Source of the DNA: Rhodothermus marinus DSM 4252
Lineage (GTDB): Bacteria > Bacteroidota > Rhodothermia > Rhodothermales > Rhodothermaceae
Reading direction: 5' to 3'
Length of the DNA: 64,000 nt
Assembly: GCF_000024845.1 (NCBI RefSeq)
Contig: NC_013501.1
Coordinates: forward strand, 2,832,874-2,896,873
The notes below the pieces were generated by a model. The model did no database searches, had not been told where the DNA came from, and saw only the letters and a program-made list of their open reading frames with translations. The translations under genes and the position numbers were made by a program. Shown here one piece after another: positions 20,448-29,830 of this stretch. Position 1 is the first letter of the stretch; every line of letters starts with the position of its first letter.

Positions 20448-22878
20448 GACGGAAACGGCGCTGCGCCTGCCCGTCGAGGGCATGGAGTGCGCGGCCTGCG
20501 CCGTGCGCATCGAACGGCGGCTGCGCACCGTGCCGGGCGTCCGCCAGGCCAGCGTCAACTTCGCCACGGGCGAGGCGGCCGTGGCCATCGACCCGCAGGC
20601 CGTCCGTCTGGAACAGCTTGTTTCGGCCGTCGAGGAGGCGGGCTACGGCGTGCGCACCGAAACGCTCCGCGTACCGCTGACGCGCACGCCCTCGGCCGAC
20701 GAACTGGCGCAGTGTTTCGGCCGCACGAACGGGGTGCTGCGCTGGGAAGTCGTCGAAGAAGACGGCGCGCCCGTCCTTGAGGTGCGCTACGTGCCCGTCG
20801 TGGCCGATCCGGCTGCGCTCCAGCAGCAGCTCGTGGCGGCCGGCCTGCTGGCCGAAAGCGCGCGGCGGGCCATCCCGACCGACCGCGAGGCGCTGCGCCG
20901 CGAGCGCGAGGCGCACTATCGGGACGTCCGCCGACGCTTCTGGATCGCGGCACTGCTGAGCCTGCCGGTGGTCGTGCTGGCCATGGCCCACGGTGCGCTG
21001 GACTTCCCCGGAAGCCGCTGGATTCAGCTGCTGCTCACCACGCCCGTGGTCTTCTGGGCCGGCCGGCCGTTCTTTACGGGCGCCTGGCGAGCCTTCCGCC
21101 ACCACGCGGCCGACATGAACACGCTGGTGGCCATCGGCGTGGGCTCGGCCTACGTCTACAGCACGGTCGCCACCGTCTTTCCGGGTTTCTTCGAGGCGGC
21201 CGGGCGCTCGCCGGACGTCTACTTCGAGGCGGCGGCCGTCATCGTCACGCTGATCCTGCTGGGGCGTATGCTCGAAGCCCGGGCCCGCGCCCGCACCAGC
21301 GCGGCCATCGAAAAACTGCTGGATCTGCAACCGCCCCGCGCCCGCGTGGAGCGTAACGGCCGCCTGAAAGAGGTGCCCGTCGAGGCCGTTCGCGTGGGCG
21401 ACCGCGTCGTGGTCCGCCCCGGGGAGAAGATTCCGGTGGACGGCATCGTCGAAGAGGGCACGGCGGCCGTCGACGAAAGCATGATCACGGGCGAGTCGGT
21501 TCCGGTCGATAAAAAGCCCGGCGATCCGGTCATCGGCGGCACGCTGAATCAGAGCGGTGCGCTGGTGGTGCGCGTGACGCGCGTCGGGCGCGACACGGTG
21601 CTGCAGCAGATCGTCCGGCTCGTCGAAGAGGCCCAGGCGCGCAAGGCGCCCATCCAGCGCCTGGCCGACCGCGTGGCCGGCATCTTCGTGCCCGTGGTCA
21701 TGCTGGTGGCGATCGCCACGTTCGTGCTCTGGTTCGACTTCGGCCCGGAGCCGCGTCTGACGCACGCGCTGCTGACGTTCGTTTCTGTGCTGATCATCGC
21801 ATGCCCGTGCGCGCTGGGGCTGGCCACGCCCACCGCCATCCTGGTGGCCACGGGTCGGGCGGCCCAGCTCGGCGTGCTCATCAAAGGCGGCGACGCCCTG
21901 GAGCGCCTGCACCACGTCGATCTGGTGGTGTTCGACAAGACCGGCACGCTCACCGAGGGGCGGCCGCATCTGGCGCGCGTCGTGCCGCTCAACGGGCATG
22001 AGGCCGACGCGTTGCTGGCGATGGCGGCGGCCGTCGAGCAGCGCTCGGAGCACCCCCTGGCCCGGGCCGTGGTCGAGGCGGCCGAGGCGCGCGGGCTGAC
22101 GCTTCCCCCCGTGCGCGACTTCGAGGCGCTGGCCGGGCTGGGCGTGGCGGCCCGCGTCGGCGGCCGTCACGTACAGATCGGGCGGCCAGCCTTTCTGGCC
22201 GAGCAGGGCGTTCCGGTGCCCGAGGAGCAGGTGACGGCGCTGGCTGCCGAAGGCCATACGGTGGTGGCCGTGGCCGTCGACGGGGTGCCGGCCGGTCTGC
22301 TGGCCCTTACCGATACGATCCGTCCATCGGCCGAGCCGGCCATCCGGGCGCTGCACCGCACGGGCCGCCGCGTGGCCATGATCACCGGCGACAGCGAGGC
22401 GGCCGCCCGCGCCGTCGCCCGCCGCCTGGGCATCGACGAAGTCCGGGCCAACGTGCTACCGCAGGACAAAGCCGCGGCCGTGGCTGCCTTCCAGGCGGAA
22501 GGGCACGTCGTGGCCATGGTAGGCGACGGCATCAACGACGCCCCGGCGCTGGCGCAGGCCGACGTGGGCATCGCCATGGGGTCCGGCACCGACATCGCCA
22601 TCGAGGCGGGCGACGTCACGCTCATGCGCCCGGACCTGCGGGCCGTCGTCGACGCCTTCCGGCTGTCGGCCCGTACGCTTCGCAACATCAAGCAGAATCT
22701 GTTCTTCGCCTTCATCTACAACGTACTGGGCATCCCGATCGCCGCGGGCGTGCTGTATCCGTTCACCGGCCTGCTGCTCAATCCGATCATCGCGGCTGCC
22801 GCCATGGCGCTTTCGAGCGTCTCGGTGGTCACCAACAGCCTCCGCCTGCGGCGCTTTCAACCCGAACCGCTGGACTGA
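20404..22878 (+). CDS. copA: Copper-exporting P1B-type ATPase
   Basis: 824 residues. An N-terminal heavy-metal-associated domain has GMECAAC (about 26-32). A second, degenerate ferredoxin-like region (about 95-155) lacks a CxxC pair. Eight hydrophobic helices follow. The membrane metal site is Cys467-Pro468-Cys469 ([13 protein letters not shown]), the phosphorylated residue is Asp511 ([10 protein letters not shown]), and [20 protein letters not shown] closes the hydrolase domain. Together with C-terminal NxxxxP and MxxSS-like helices ([20 protein letters not shown]) this is the P1B-1 Cu(I) class. It pumps Cu(I) from the cytoplasm to the periplasm, from where the RND pump downstream can remove it. 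Confidence 0.93.
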   Translation: MERTPTPEPLTETPETETALRLPVEGMECAACAVRIERRLRTVPGVRQASVNFATGEAAVAIDPQAVRLEQLVSAVEEAGYGVRTETLRVPLTRTPSADELAQCFGRTNGVLRWEVVEEDGAPVLEVRYVPVVADPAALQQQLVAAGLLAESARRAIPTDREALRREREAHYRDVRRRFWIAALLSLPVVVLAMAHGALDFPGSRWIQLLLTTPVVFWAGRPFFTGAWRAFRHHAADMNTLVAIGVGSAYVYSTVATVFPGFFEAAGRSPDVYFEAAAVIVTLILLGRMLEARARARTSAAIEKLLDLQPPRARVERNGRLKEVPVEAVRVGDRVVVRPGEKIPVDGIVEEGTAAVDESMITGESVPVDKKPGDPVIGGTLNQSGALVVRVTRVGRDTVLQQIVRLVEEAQARKAPIQRLADRVAGIFVPVVMLVAIATFVLWFDFGPEPRLTHALLTFVSVLIIACPCALGLATPTAILVATGRAAQLGVLIKGGDALERLHHVDLVVFDKTGTLTEGRPHLARVVPLNGHEADALLAMAAAVEQRSEHPLARAVVEAAEARGLTLPPVRDFEALAGLGVAARVGGRHVQIGRPAFLAEQGVPVPEEQVTALAAEGHTVVAVAVDGVPAGLLALTDTIRPSAEPAIRALHRTGRRVAMITGDSEAAARAVARRLGIDEVRANVLPQDKAAAVAAFQAEGHVVAMVGDGINDAPALAQADVGIAMGSGTDIAIEAGDVTLMRPDLRAVVDAFRLSARTLRNIKQNLFFAFIYNVLGIPIAAGVLYPFTGLLLNPIIAAAAMALSSVSVVTNSLRLRRFQPEPLD

Positions 22879-22881
22879 GCC

Positions 22882-23208
22882 ATGGACGCAACCGCCTGGA
22901 TCGTGACGCTGATCGGCCTGGCCGCCATGGCCTGGGTCGTCTGGTACTTCTGGCTCTCGGAACCAGGACGTCAACCCGCAACCCAACCCGGAAAAACCGC
23001 CATGAAGACGCAGGAAACGTTCCAGATCGAAGGCATGAGCTGCCAGCACTGCGTGCATGCCGTAACCAGTGCCCTGAAAAAGCTGCCGGGGGTCGAGGTG
23101 CAGTCGGTCGAAATTGGCCGCGCCACGGTGGCTTACGACCCGGCGCAGGTCAGCCGGGACCAGCTCAAAGCCGCCATCGAAGCGGAAGGCTACACGGTGG
23201 TTTCCTGA
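22882..23208 (+). CDS. CopZ-like heavy-metal-associated protein with N-terminal membrane anchor
   Basis: 108 residues. Residues 4-25 form one hydrophobic helix (WIVTLIGLAAMAWVVWYFWL), then a short linker, then a complete HMA domain with GMSCQHC and the usual beta-alpha-beta pattern ending EGYTVVS. Free CopZ chaperones consist only of the HMA part. An internal ATG at 23002 (MKTQETFQIEGMSCQHC) with GGAAAAA upstream would give exactly that soluble form, so two products from one gene are possible. It starts 3 bp after copA and presumably hands Cu(I) to the ATPase. Confidence 0.85.
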   Translation: MDATAWIVTLIGLAAMAWVVWYFWLSEPGRQPATQPGKTAMKTQETFQIEGMSCQHCVHAVTSALKKLPGVEVQSVEIGRATVAYDPAQVSRDQLKAAIEAEGYTVVS

Positions 23209-23213
23209 AAGCA

Positions 23214-23250
23214 GGTGGCGTGTCGGTCCTTCTGAGCCCGGCACGCCACC
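23214..23250 (+). terminator. Possible terminator after the copA-copZ genes
   Basis: Arms GGTGGCGTG (23214-23222) and CACGCCACC (23242-23250) pair over 9 bp with extra CGG/CCG inner pairing, followed by TTAAAACAACTT. The T tract is poor. It lies 6 bp after the CopZ-like stop and may cause partial termination before the RND pump genes. Confidence 0.5.
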
Positions 23251-23330
23251 TTAAAACAACTTAAGGTGAATGTGAGCCGCCTTTAAGTCGCGCTTTCCGA
23301 GCTTTCGCGCAGGCAACCGACGGAACGATC

Positions 23331-23723
23331 ATGAGCAGGTGGTTTCGATATGGCATCCAGGGCGTAGCGGCAGGGCTGGCGGCACTGCTGCTCACCGGCG
23401 CGTTCCACCTGCTGACGCCCGCCTGCACCATGCCGATCCGGGACGTCACCCCGCCGGTTGCCTGCGCCGCCATGCCCGACGTCCAGACGCATCCGAGCGC
23501 GCCGACCTGCACGACCTCGGAGCCGGCGCCCTGCTGTACCGAGGAGCAACCGCTTCTGAGCACCCGCCAGCCCGTCCCCTCCTGCTCCCATGCGCTCGGG
23601 GCGGCGAAGAGCCGCCTTCCCCTGAGCACGCCTCGCCCGCTTCGGGCGCCAGCTGCACCCTCGATCTTCACGGCATCCCCTCCCGTCCCCCTGCACGTGC
23701 AACTCGCCGTCCTCCTGATCTGA
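23331..23723 (+). CDS. Small Cys-rich exported protein in the copper island (function unknown)
   Basis: 130 residues. An N-terminal hydrophobic stretch (about 8-28, VAAGLAALLLTGAFHLL) looks like a signal peptide or anchor. After it come eight cysteines in a proline- and threonine-rich low-complexity region, including PAPCCTEEQ. No family is recognised. Cysteine-rich exported peptides are common next to copper efflux genes, and a periplasmic copper-binding role is plausible but not shown. The 23258-23330 region ahead of it is AT-richer than its surroundings and could hold a promoter. Other frames here are also open, so coding status is less certain than for its neighbours. Confidence 0.5.
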   Translation: MSRWFRYGIQGVAAGLAALLLTGAFHLLTPACTMPIRDVTPPVACAAMPDVQTHPSAPTCTTSEPAPCCTEEQPLLSTRQPVPSCSHALGAAKSRLPLSTPRPLRAPAAPSIFTASPPVPLHVQLAVLLI

Positions 23724-23820
23724 TGGCCCGCGCGGCGGCGCGCGGTATCGCGCGCCATATGCCTCGCTTCCGGACCGACACGTTGACACTACCCCAGGGC
23801 CATCTATCCAGGAGACGTCT

Positions 23821-25113
23821 ATGCACCGGCGTTATTTCGTACTGATCAGTCTCTTTTTAATCCTTGCGTTCCCCGCCCGGGCGCAACAGTTGCCACAGGC
23901 CGACACGCTGCTGTCGTTATCCGCGTTGCTCCGGGAAGCCCTTCAGGCCAATCCGGCGCTGCAGGCGGCCCGGCTGCAGGCGGCGGCCCGGGCCACACGC
24001 CCCACCCAGGTCGGAGCCCTGCCCGATCCGTCCTTTGAAGCCGGCTATCGTCCGCTGGCCATCGGTGATGTGGAGGGACTGGCGCCGGCTTCGGCCATGC
24101 TCATGCAGCGCGTTCCGTTCCCGGGCAAACTCGGGCTGGAGGCCGAAGCGGCCCGGCTGGAAGCCGAAGCGACGGCCCGGGAGGCCGATGCACTGGCGCT
24201 GCGACTGGCCTATGCGCTGCGCACGACCTACTACGAGCTGTATCGGCTGCAGGAGACGCGCCGGCTGATCGAGGATTTCCAGGCGCGGCTGCGCGCCTTC
24301 GCCGAGGCGGCGGCCGTCCGCTACGAAGTCGGTCAGGGCTCTCAGGCGGCCGTCCTGCGCGTGCAGCTCGAGCAGCACCGGCTCACCCGTCAGCTGCTGG
24401 ACCTGCAGGGTGCCTGGCGGGCCCGCTGCGCGCAACTGATCCAGCTCACCGGTCGCACCGACCTGCCCGATACGGCGCGGCTGCTACCGCCCGAGCCGCC
24501 GGCGCTGCTTCCCGCGATTCCGCTGGAGGAAGCCTTTCGGCGCCACCCCGAAGCACTGGCGCTCCGGCTCCGGGAAGACCGGGCGCGCACCCTCATGCGC
24601 CGCGCGCGCCGCGAGTACTGGCCGGACTTCGTCGTGGGCGTGGGTCTGATGGACATGATGCGCATGAACCAGCCTGTGGCGCCGCTGTCGGCACTGCGCG
24701 ACCGCTTCGCCATCCGCGTCGGCGTGGTGCTTCCGCTGCAGCGTGCGCGACGGAGTGCCCGCGTCGAGGAGACGCGCCTGGAGGCCCGCACGCTGGCATC
24801 CCGTTACCAGGACCTGCGCAACCTGTTCGAAAGCCGCTGGCGCGCCCTCGAAGCACGCTTCGCGGCCGACCGGGCCAACCTGGCCCTGCTCGAGCAGACG
24901 CTGATCCCGGAGGCTCGGACCACCCGGGAAGCGCTGCTCAGCGCCTACACGACCGGCCAGGCTTCTTATCTGGACCTGCTCGATGCCGAACGGGCGCTCT
25001 TCGAACTGGAGCGTCAGCGCGTCGACACGATCACGCGCCTGCTTGTCACGCAGGCCGAAGCCGAACAACTGCTGGGTCTGCTTCCTGAAAACATCAACCA
25101 GACCGGAGAATAA
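23821..25113 (+). CDS. TolC-family outer-membrane efflux protein (CusC-like)
   Basis: 430 residues. A signal peptide (MHRRYFVLISLFLILAFPARAQ) is followed by two helical repeats of the outer-membrane efflux protein family, each beginning with an ALxxNPxL-like segment (LREALQANPALQAARLQ; LEEAFRRHPEALALRL) and long Ala/Glu/Arg-rich coiled helices. It forms the exit duct of the RND pump encoded by the next two genes. ATG 23821 has AGGAG 9 nt upstream; the adaptor gene starts 3 bp after its stop. It is somewhat shorter than E. coli CusC, with no lipoprotein cysteine. Confidence 0.87.
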   Translation: MHRRYFVLISLFLILAFPARAQQLPQADTLLSLSALLREALQANPALQAARLQAAARATRPTQVGALPDPSFEAGYRPLAIGDVEGLAPASAMLMQRVPFPGKLGLEAEAARLEAEATAREADALALRLAYALRTTYYELYRLQETRRLIEDFQARLRAFAEAAAVRYEVGQGSQAAVLRVQLEQHRLTRQLLDLQGAWRARCAQLIQLTGRTDLPDTARLLPPEPPALLPAIPLEEAFRRHPEALALRLREDRARTLMRRARREYWPDFVVGVGLMDMMRMNQPVAPLSALRDRFAIRVGVVLPLQRARRSARVEETRLEARTLASRYQDLRNLFESRWRALEARFAADRANLALLEQTLIPEARTTREALLSAYTTGQASYLDLLDAERALFELERQRVDTITRLLVTQAEAEQLLGLLPENINQTGE

Positions 25114-25116
25114 GCC

Positions 25117-26490
25117 ATGCGTCCACGCATTTTACTGTTCTCAAGCCTGCTGGGCCTGCTCTTGATCGCCTACCTGGCCCGCTCGCTATGGCGTAGCGAT
25201 TCGACCGCGACCCCGGCTCCTGCCGATACCGCCATGGCCACCGCCCCTGCGGCGGGTGGGCTGGCCGCCTTCGACAAAAACGGCGACGGCATCGTCTACC
25301 AGGACCCCATGCACCCCTGGATCGTCCAGGACGCACCGGGCAAGGCGCCGGACTGCGGCATGGACCTCGTCCCGGTCTCCATCCATGAAGGAATGGACAT
25401 GGGCGAGGAAGGGACGGTCCGGATCGATCCGGTCGTCCTGCAGAACACGGGCGTGCGGCTGACGACCGTCGAAGTGGCCCCGCTGGCACCGACCGTTCGG
25501 GCTACCGCCCGCCTGGAAGTCAACGAGCAGCAGCTCGTGGCCGTCTCGCCCAAGATCGAGGGCTGGGTCGAGCGGCTGTATGTCGACTACGAGGGCGCTC
25601 GTGTCCGAAAAGGCGAGCCGCTGCTGGAAATCTACAGCCCGGCGCTGGTCTCCACCCAGGAAGAGTATCTGCTGGCACTGCGTAACGTGCAGCAACTGGC
25701 CGGCACGCCGGCCGAAGCCGACGCCCGTCGACTGCTCGAAGCGGCCCGCCGGCGCCTGCAGTTCTGGGACATCACCGACGAACAGATTCGCCAGCTCGAG
25801 GCCACCGGCCAGCCCCGCAAAACGCTGACGCTCTACGCGCCGGCTTCGGGAACGGTGCTGGAAAAGCACGTGGTCGAAGGCCAGCAGATCCGATCGGGCC
25901 AGACGCTTTTCGTGCTGGCCGATCTCTCGACGCTCTGGCTGCAGGTGGACGTCTACGAGCACGACCTGAGCTGGGTGGTGCCGGGGATTTCGGCCGAAAT
26001 CACGCTACCCTACGATCCGACGGTCCGGCTGCAGGGCTACGTCGATTACGTCTACGACACGCTGGACCCGGCCACGCGTACGGCCCGTGCGCGGATTGTG
26101 GTGCCCAACCCGGACCTGCGCCTCAAGCCGGGCATGTACGCCATTGCCACCCTGCAGGGCCATCCCACCCCGCCCCGTCCGGTTGTGCCCGAGGAGGCCC
26201 TCGTCCGTTACGGAGCGGAAGCCTTCGTCATTGTCGCGCTCGGCGAGGGACGTTTTCTGCCCACCCGCGTACATCCGGGCCCCGAGGCCAACGGCCGCGT
26301 GCAGATTCTGGAGGGCCTACAGGGCGGCGAGCGCATCGTGGCACGCGCCCAGTTCCTGATCGACTCCGAAGCCCGGCTCAAAAGCGCCCTCGGAGCTCTG
26401 ATGAGCGGGCATCAGCACGGGGGCTCCATGCCCGAAGCCCCTTCGAACGAACCGGAGGCCCATACCGAACACACGGGCGAGCACTCCTGA
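25117..26490 (+). CDS. cusB: RND efflux periplasmic adaptor (CusB-like) with metal-binding domain
   Basis: 457 residues. One N-terminal hydrophobic segment is followed at about 48-80 by a heavy-metal-binding domain (DPMHPWIVQDAPGKAPDCGM). Two of the usual cysteines of this domain are replaced (YQDPMHP for YxCPMHP; APDCGM for CPxCGM). The membrane-fusion core follows: lipoyl halves (VSPKIEGWVERLYVDYEGAR; LYAPASGTVLEKHVVEGQQI), a hairpin and beta-barrel domains. The C-terminus is His/Met/Glu-rich (MSGHQHGGSMPE … HTEHTGEHS), a likely extra metal-binding tail. It links the inner-membrane pump to the TolC-like duct. Confidence 0.9.
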   Translation: MRPRILLFSSLLGLLLIAYLARSLWRSDSTATPAPADTAMATAPAAGGLAAFDKNGDGIVYQDPMHPWIVQDAPGKAPDCGMDLVPVSIHEGMDMGEEGTVRIDPVVLQNTGVRLTTVEVAPLAPTVRATARLEVNEQQLVAVSPKIEGWVERLYVDYEGARVRKGEPLLEIYSPALVSTQEEYLLALRNVQQLAGTPAEADARRLLEAARRRLQFWDITDEQIRQLEATGQPRKTLTLYAPASGTVLEKHVVEGQQIRSGQTLFVLADLSTLWLQVDVYEHDLSWVVPGISAEITLPYDPTVRLQGYVDYVYDTLDPATRTARARIVVPNPDLRLKPGMYAIATLQGHPTPPRPVVPEEALVRYGAEAFVIVALGEGRFLPTRVHPGPEANGRVQILEGLQGGERIVARAQFLIDSEARLKSALGALMSGHQHGGSMPEAPSNEPEAHTEHTGEHS

Positions 26491-26516
26491 ACGCACCCTC
26501 AACCTGAGCACATGCC

Positions 26517-29500
26517 ATGCTGGAACGACTGATAGAAGGAAGCATGCGGAATCGCCAGCTTGTCCTGGTGCTGGCGATGCTGCTGGCCGCACTGGGCATC
26601 TGGGCCACGCTGAATATCCCGATCGACGCCATCCCGGATATTTCGGATGTGCAGGTGGTCATCCGTACCGAGTATCCGGGCCAGGCGCCCCAGATCGTCG
26701 AAGACCAGGTTACCTACCCGCTGGCCACGGCCATGCTGGCCGTGCCGGGCGCCCGCACCGTCCGCGGCTATTCCATGTTCGGGACCTCCTTCGTCTACGT
26801 GATTTTCGAGGACGGCACCGACATGTACTGGGCCCGGAGCCGCGTGCTGGAGTACCTGAACCAGGTGGCCGGATCGCTGCCTGAAGGAGCCAGGCCGGCC
26901 ATCGGCCCGGACGCCACCAGCGTCGGCTGGATCTTCGAATACAGCCTGATGGACACTACCGGCCGGCACGACCTGGCCGACCTGCGCACGCTTCAGGACT
27001 TTTTCCTGAAATACGAGCTGCAGTCCATCCCCGGCGTCTCGGAAGTGGCCACGGTCGGCGGCTTCGTCAAGCAATACCAGGTGGTGGTCGATCCCCAGAA
27101 GCTGCTGGCCTATGGCATTCCACTGAGCCACGTGCGCATGGCCATTCAGCGCTCCAACCGGGAAGTAGGAGCCCGGTTGCTGGAGCTGGGCGAGCGCGAG
27201 TTCATCGTCCGCGGCCGGGGCTACCTGCAGGGCATCGACGACCTGCGCAAGATCCCGCTCAAAGCGCGCGACGGGACGGTCATCACGCTGGACGATGTCG
27301 CCACAATTCGGCATGGCCCGGAGATCCGACGGGGTATCGCCGACCGCAACGGCGAGGGCGAAGTGGTGGGCGGCATCGTGCTCATGCGCTACGGTGAAAA
27401 TGCACTGCGCGTGATCGAGCGCGTGAAGGCCCGTCTGGAAGAGCTGAAGGCCAGCCTGCCGGAAGGCGTCACCATCAACATCGAGTACGACCGTTCCCGC
27501 CTGATTCGGGATGCCGTGCGGACCGTCACGATCAAGCTCTGGCAGCAGCTGGCCGTGGTGGCGCTGATCGTGTTCGTCTTCCTGCTGCACGTGCGGAGTG
27601 CCTTCGTGGCGCTGGTGACGGTGCCGCTGGGCGCCCTGACGGCGCTGCTGATCATGTACCTGCTCGGCGTCAACGCCAACATCATGAGCCTGGGCGGCAT
27701 TGCCGTGGCCATCGGTGTGATGGTCGATGCCTCGCTCGTGATGGTGGAAAATGCCCACAAGCATCTGGAGCGCGTGCGCCAGCAGGGTACCCGGCTTTCG
27801 GCCGCCGAGCGCTTTCAGGTGCTGCTGGCGGCCGCCCGCGAGGTGGGGCCCAGCATGTTCTTCTCGCTGCTGATCGTGACGGTCAGCTACCTGCCCGTCT
27901 TCGCACTGCAACAGGTTGAAGGCCGGCTGTTTCGACCGCTGGCCATGACCACCACGTTTTCCATGGCGGCGGCCTCGGTGCTGGCCGTCACGCTCATTCC
28001 GGCGCTCATGGTGATTTTCGTACGCGGCCGCATCCGCACCGAGCATCAGAACCCGGTCGCGCGGTTTTTCGCCTGGATCTACCGGCCGGTGATCCGCTAC
28101 ACGCTGCGCCGTCCCTGGCGGGTGGTGTTCGGTAGCGTGCTGTTGCTTGTCCTCACGCTGTTACCGGTGCAACGCCTGCTGCTGGGCCGGGTCTATGTCG
28201 ATTTTCCCCAGATCGGCTCCGAGTTCATGCCGCCGCTCAACGAAGGCGACCTGCTCTACATGCCGACCACACTGCCGGGCATTTCGCCGCAGAAAGCCAA
28301 GGAGCTGTTGCAGCAGACCGACCGCATCATCAAAAGCTTTCCGGAGGTCAAATCGGTCTTCGGCAAGGCAGGTCGTGCCGAAACGGCCACCGATCCGGCG
28401 CCGCTTTCCATGTTCGAGACGGTGATCATTCTCAAGGATCCGAGCGAGTGGCGACCGGGCATGACGCTGGACCGGCTCATCGAAGAAATGGATCGGGCGC
28501 TGCGCATTCCGGGGCTGACCAACGCCTGGACGATGCCCATCAAGACCCGGGTGGACATGCTCGCCACCGGCATCAAGACGCCGGTCGGGATCAAGATCGT
28601 GGGACCCGACCTGCCCACGCTGGAAGAGATCGGGGCCCATCTGGAGCAGGTGCTGCGTCAGGTGCCCGGCACGCGCTCGGTCTATGCCGAACGGGCCATG
28701 GGCGGGAGCTACCTGGACGTGGTGGTCGATCGCGCCGAGGCGGCTCGCTACGGCCTGACCGTGGGGGACGTGCTGGAAATCGTGCAGACGGCCGTCGGCG
28801 GCATGAACGTGACCACCACCATCGAGGGCCTGGAGCGCTATCCGGTGCAGGTGCGCTATCCACGCGAACTGCGCGATAACCTGCCGGCCCTGCGCCAGGT
28901 GCTCGTACCCACGCCAACGGGCGCCCAGGTGCCGCTGGGTCAGCTGGCCCGGTTCGAGCTGGTCGAAGGTCCGCCCATGATCAAAAGCGAAAACGCCCGG
29001 CCCAATGCCTGGGTGTACATCGACCTGGAGCAGGGCGTCGACATCGGCTCCTACGTGCAACGCGCCCGGGAACTGGTGGCCCGCGAGGTGGAACTGCCAC
29101 CGGGCTACGCGCTGGTCTGGAGCGGTCAGTACGAGTACATGGAGCGGGCCGCCCGCCGACTGCGCTTCCTGGTGCCGCTGACGATCGGCATCGTGTTCCT
29201 GCTGCTGCTCATCCATTTTCGCAGCCTGCGCGAGACGCTGCTGCTGATGGCCACGCTGCCCATGGCCGCCATCGGGGCCATCTGGCTGATGAGCGTGCTG
29301 GGCTTCAACATGAGCGTGGCCGCCGCCGTGGGCTACATTGCCGTGGCCGGACTGGCCGCCGAAACCGGCGTGGTCATGCAGGCCTTCCTGTCCGACACGA
29401 TCGAACGCTACCGCCGGGAAGGCCGGCTTTCGTCCATCGGTGCCCTGCAGGCAGCGCTGGAAGAGGGCGCCTCGCGGCGCGTTCGTCCGCTGCTGATGAC

Positions 29501-29738
29501 GGTCTCCACGTCGCTGATCGGCCTGCTCCCGGTGATGTTCGGCACCGAAACCGGCGCCGAGGTCATGAAGCGGCTGGCGGCGCCGATGGTCGGCGGACTC
29601 TTCAGCGCAGCGGCTCTGACGCTCATCGTGATCCCGGCGCTTAACATGATCATCCACCGGGCGCGCCTGCGGCGGGAACTGGAAACGACGACCACCGACC
29701 ATCAGCCCGAAGCGGCTGCAACGACGTCGTCTTCCTGA
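26517..29738 (+). CDS. cusA: Heavy-metal RND efflux pump (CusA/CzcA family)
   Basis: 1073 residues, the usual HME-RND length, with 12 membrane helices and two large periplasmic loops. The N-terminus has the family sequences NIPIDAIPDISDVQVVIRTE and YPLATAMLAVPGARTVRGYS. Methionines in LLYMPTTLPGIS and RVDMLATGIKTP occupy places used by CusA for Cu(I)/Ag(I) binding, which favours monovalent copper over Zn/Co. It lies 26 bp after the adaptor gene and forms the CBA tripartite pump with the two preceding genes, exporting periplasmic copper. Confidence 0.9.
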   Translation: MLERLIEGSMRNRQLVLVLAMLLAALGIWATLNIPIDAIPDISDVQVVIRTEYPGQAPQIVEDQVTYPLATAMLAVPGARTVRGYSMFGTSFVYVIFEDGTDMYWARSRVLEYLNQVAGSLPEGARPAIGPDATSVGWIFEYSLMDTTGRHDLADLRTLQDFFLKYELQSIPGVSEVATVGGFVKQYQVVVDPQKLLAYGIPLSHVRMAIQRSNREVGARLLELGEREFIVRGRGYLQGIDDLRKIPLKARDGTVITLDDVATIRHGPEIRRGIADRNGEGEVVGGIVLMRYGENALRVIERVKARLEELKASLPEGVTINIEYDRSRLIRDAVRTVTIKLWQQLAVVALIVFVFLLHVRSAFVALVTVPLGALTALLIMYLLGVNANIMSLGGIAVAIGVMVDASLVMVENAHKHLERVRQQGTRLSAAERFQVLLAAAREVGPSMFFSLLIVTVSYLPVFALQQVEGRLFRPLAMTTTFSMAAASVLAVTLIPALMVIFVRGRIRTEHQNPVARFFAWIYRPVIRYTLRRPWRVVFGSVLLLVLTLLPVQRLLLGRVYVDFPQIGSEFMPPLNEGDLLYMPTTLPGISPQKAKELLQQTDRIIKSFPEVKSVFGKAGRAETATDPAPLSMFETVIILKDPSEWRPGMTLDRLIEEMDRALRIPGLTNAWTMPIKTRVDMLATGIKTPVGIKIVGPDLPTLEEIGAHLEQVLRQVPGTRSVYAERAMGGSYLDVVVDRAEAARYGLTVGDVLEIVQTAVGGMNVTTTIEGLERYPVQVRYPRELRDNLPALRQVLVPTPTGAQVPLGQLARFELVEGPPMIKSENARPNAWVYIDLEQGVDIGSYVQRARELVAREVELPPGYALVWSGQYEYMERAARRLRFLVPLTIGIVFLLLLIHFRSLRETLLLMATLPMAAIGAIWLMSVLGFNMSVAAAVGYIAVAGLAAETGVVMQAFLSDTIERYRREGRLSSIGALQAALEEGASRRVRPLLMTVSTSLIGLLPVMFGTETGAEVMKRLAAPMVGGLFSAAALTLIVIPALNMIIHRARLRRELETTTTDHQPEAAATTSSS

Positions 29739-29777
29739 AAAAACACGAGAAGAAGGCGCTCTGGCCCGTTTCTTGTC

Positions 29778-29817
29778 CGGTGTCGCGTTGTTAACTTCTG
29801 GCGGCACCGCGACACCG
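29778..29817 (+). promoter_or_regulatory. Strong hairpin between cusA and the barrel gene
   Basis: Ten-base arms CGGTGTCGCG (29778-29787) and CGCGACACCG (29808-29817) with a 20-nt loop containing GTTAAC. No T tract follows. It ends 13 nt before the next start codon, so it could limit read-through, control translation, or be a binding site. Confidence 0.45.
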
Positions 29818-29830
29818 AATCGGAGCCTCG

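Noticed and set aside
23261-23789. Two minus-strand frames opposite the Cys-rich peptide
   Set aside because: No start with a ribosome site, no domain, and against the direction of the operon.
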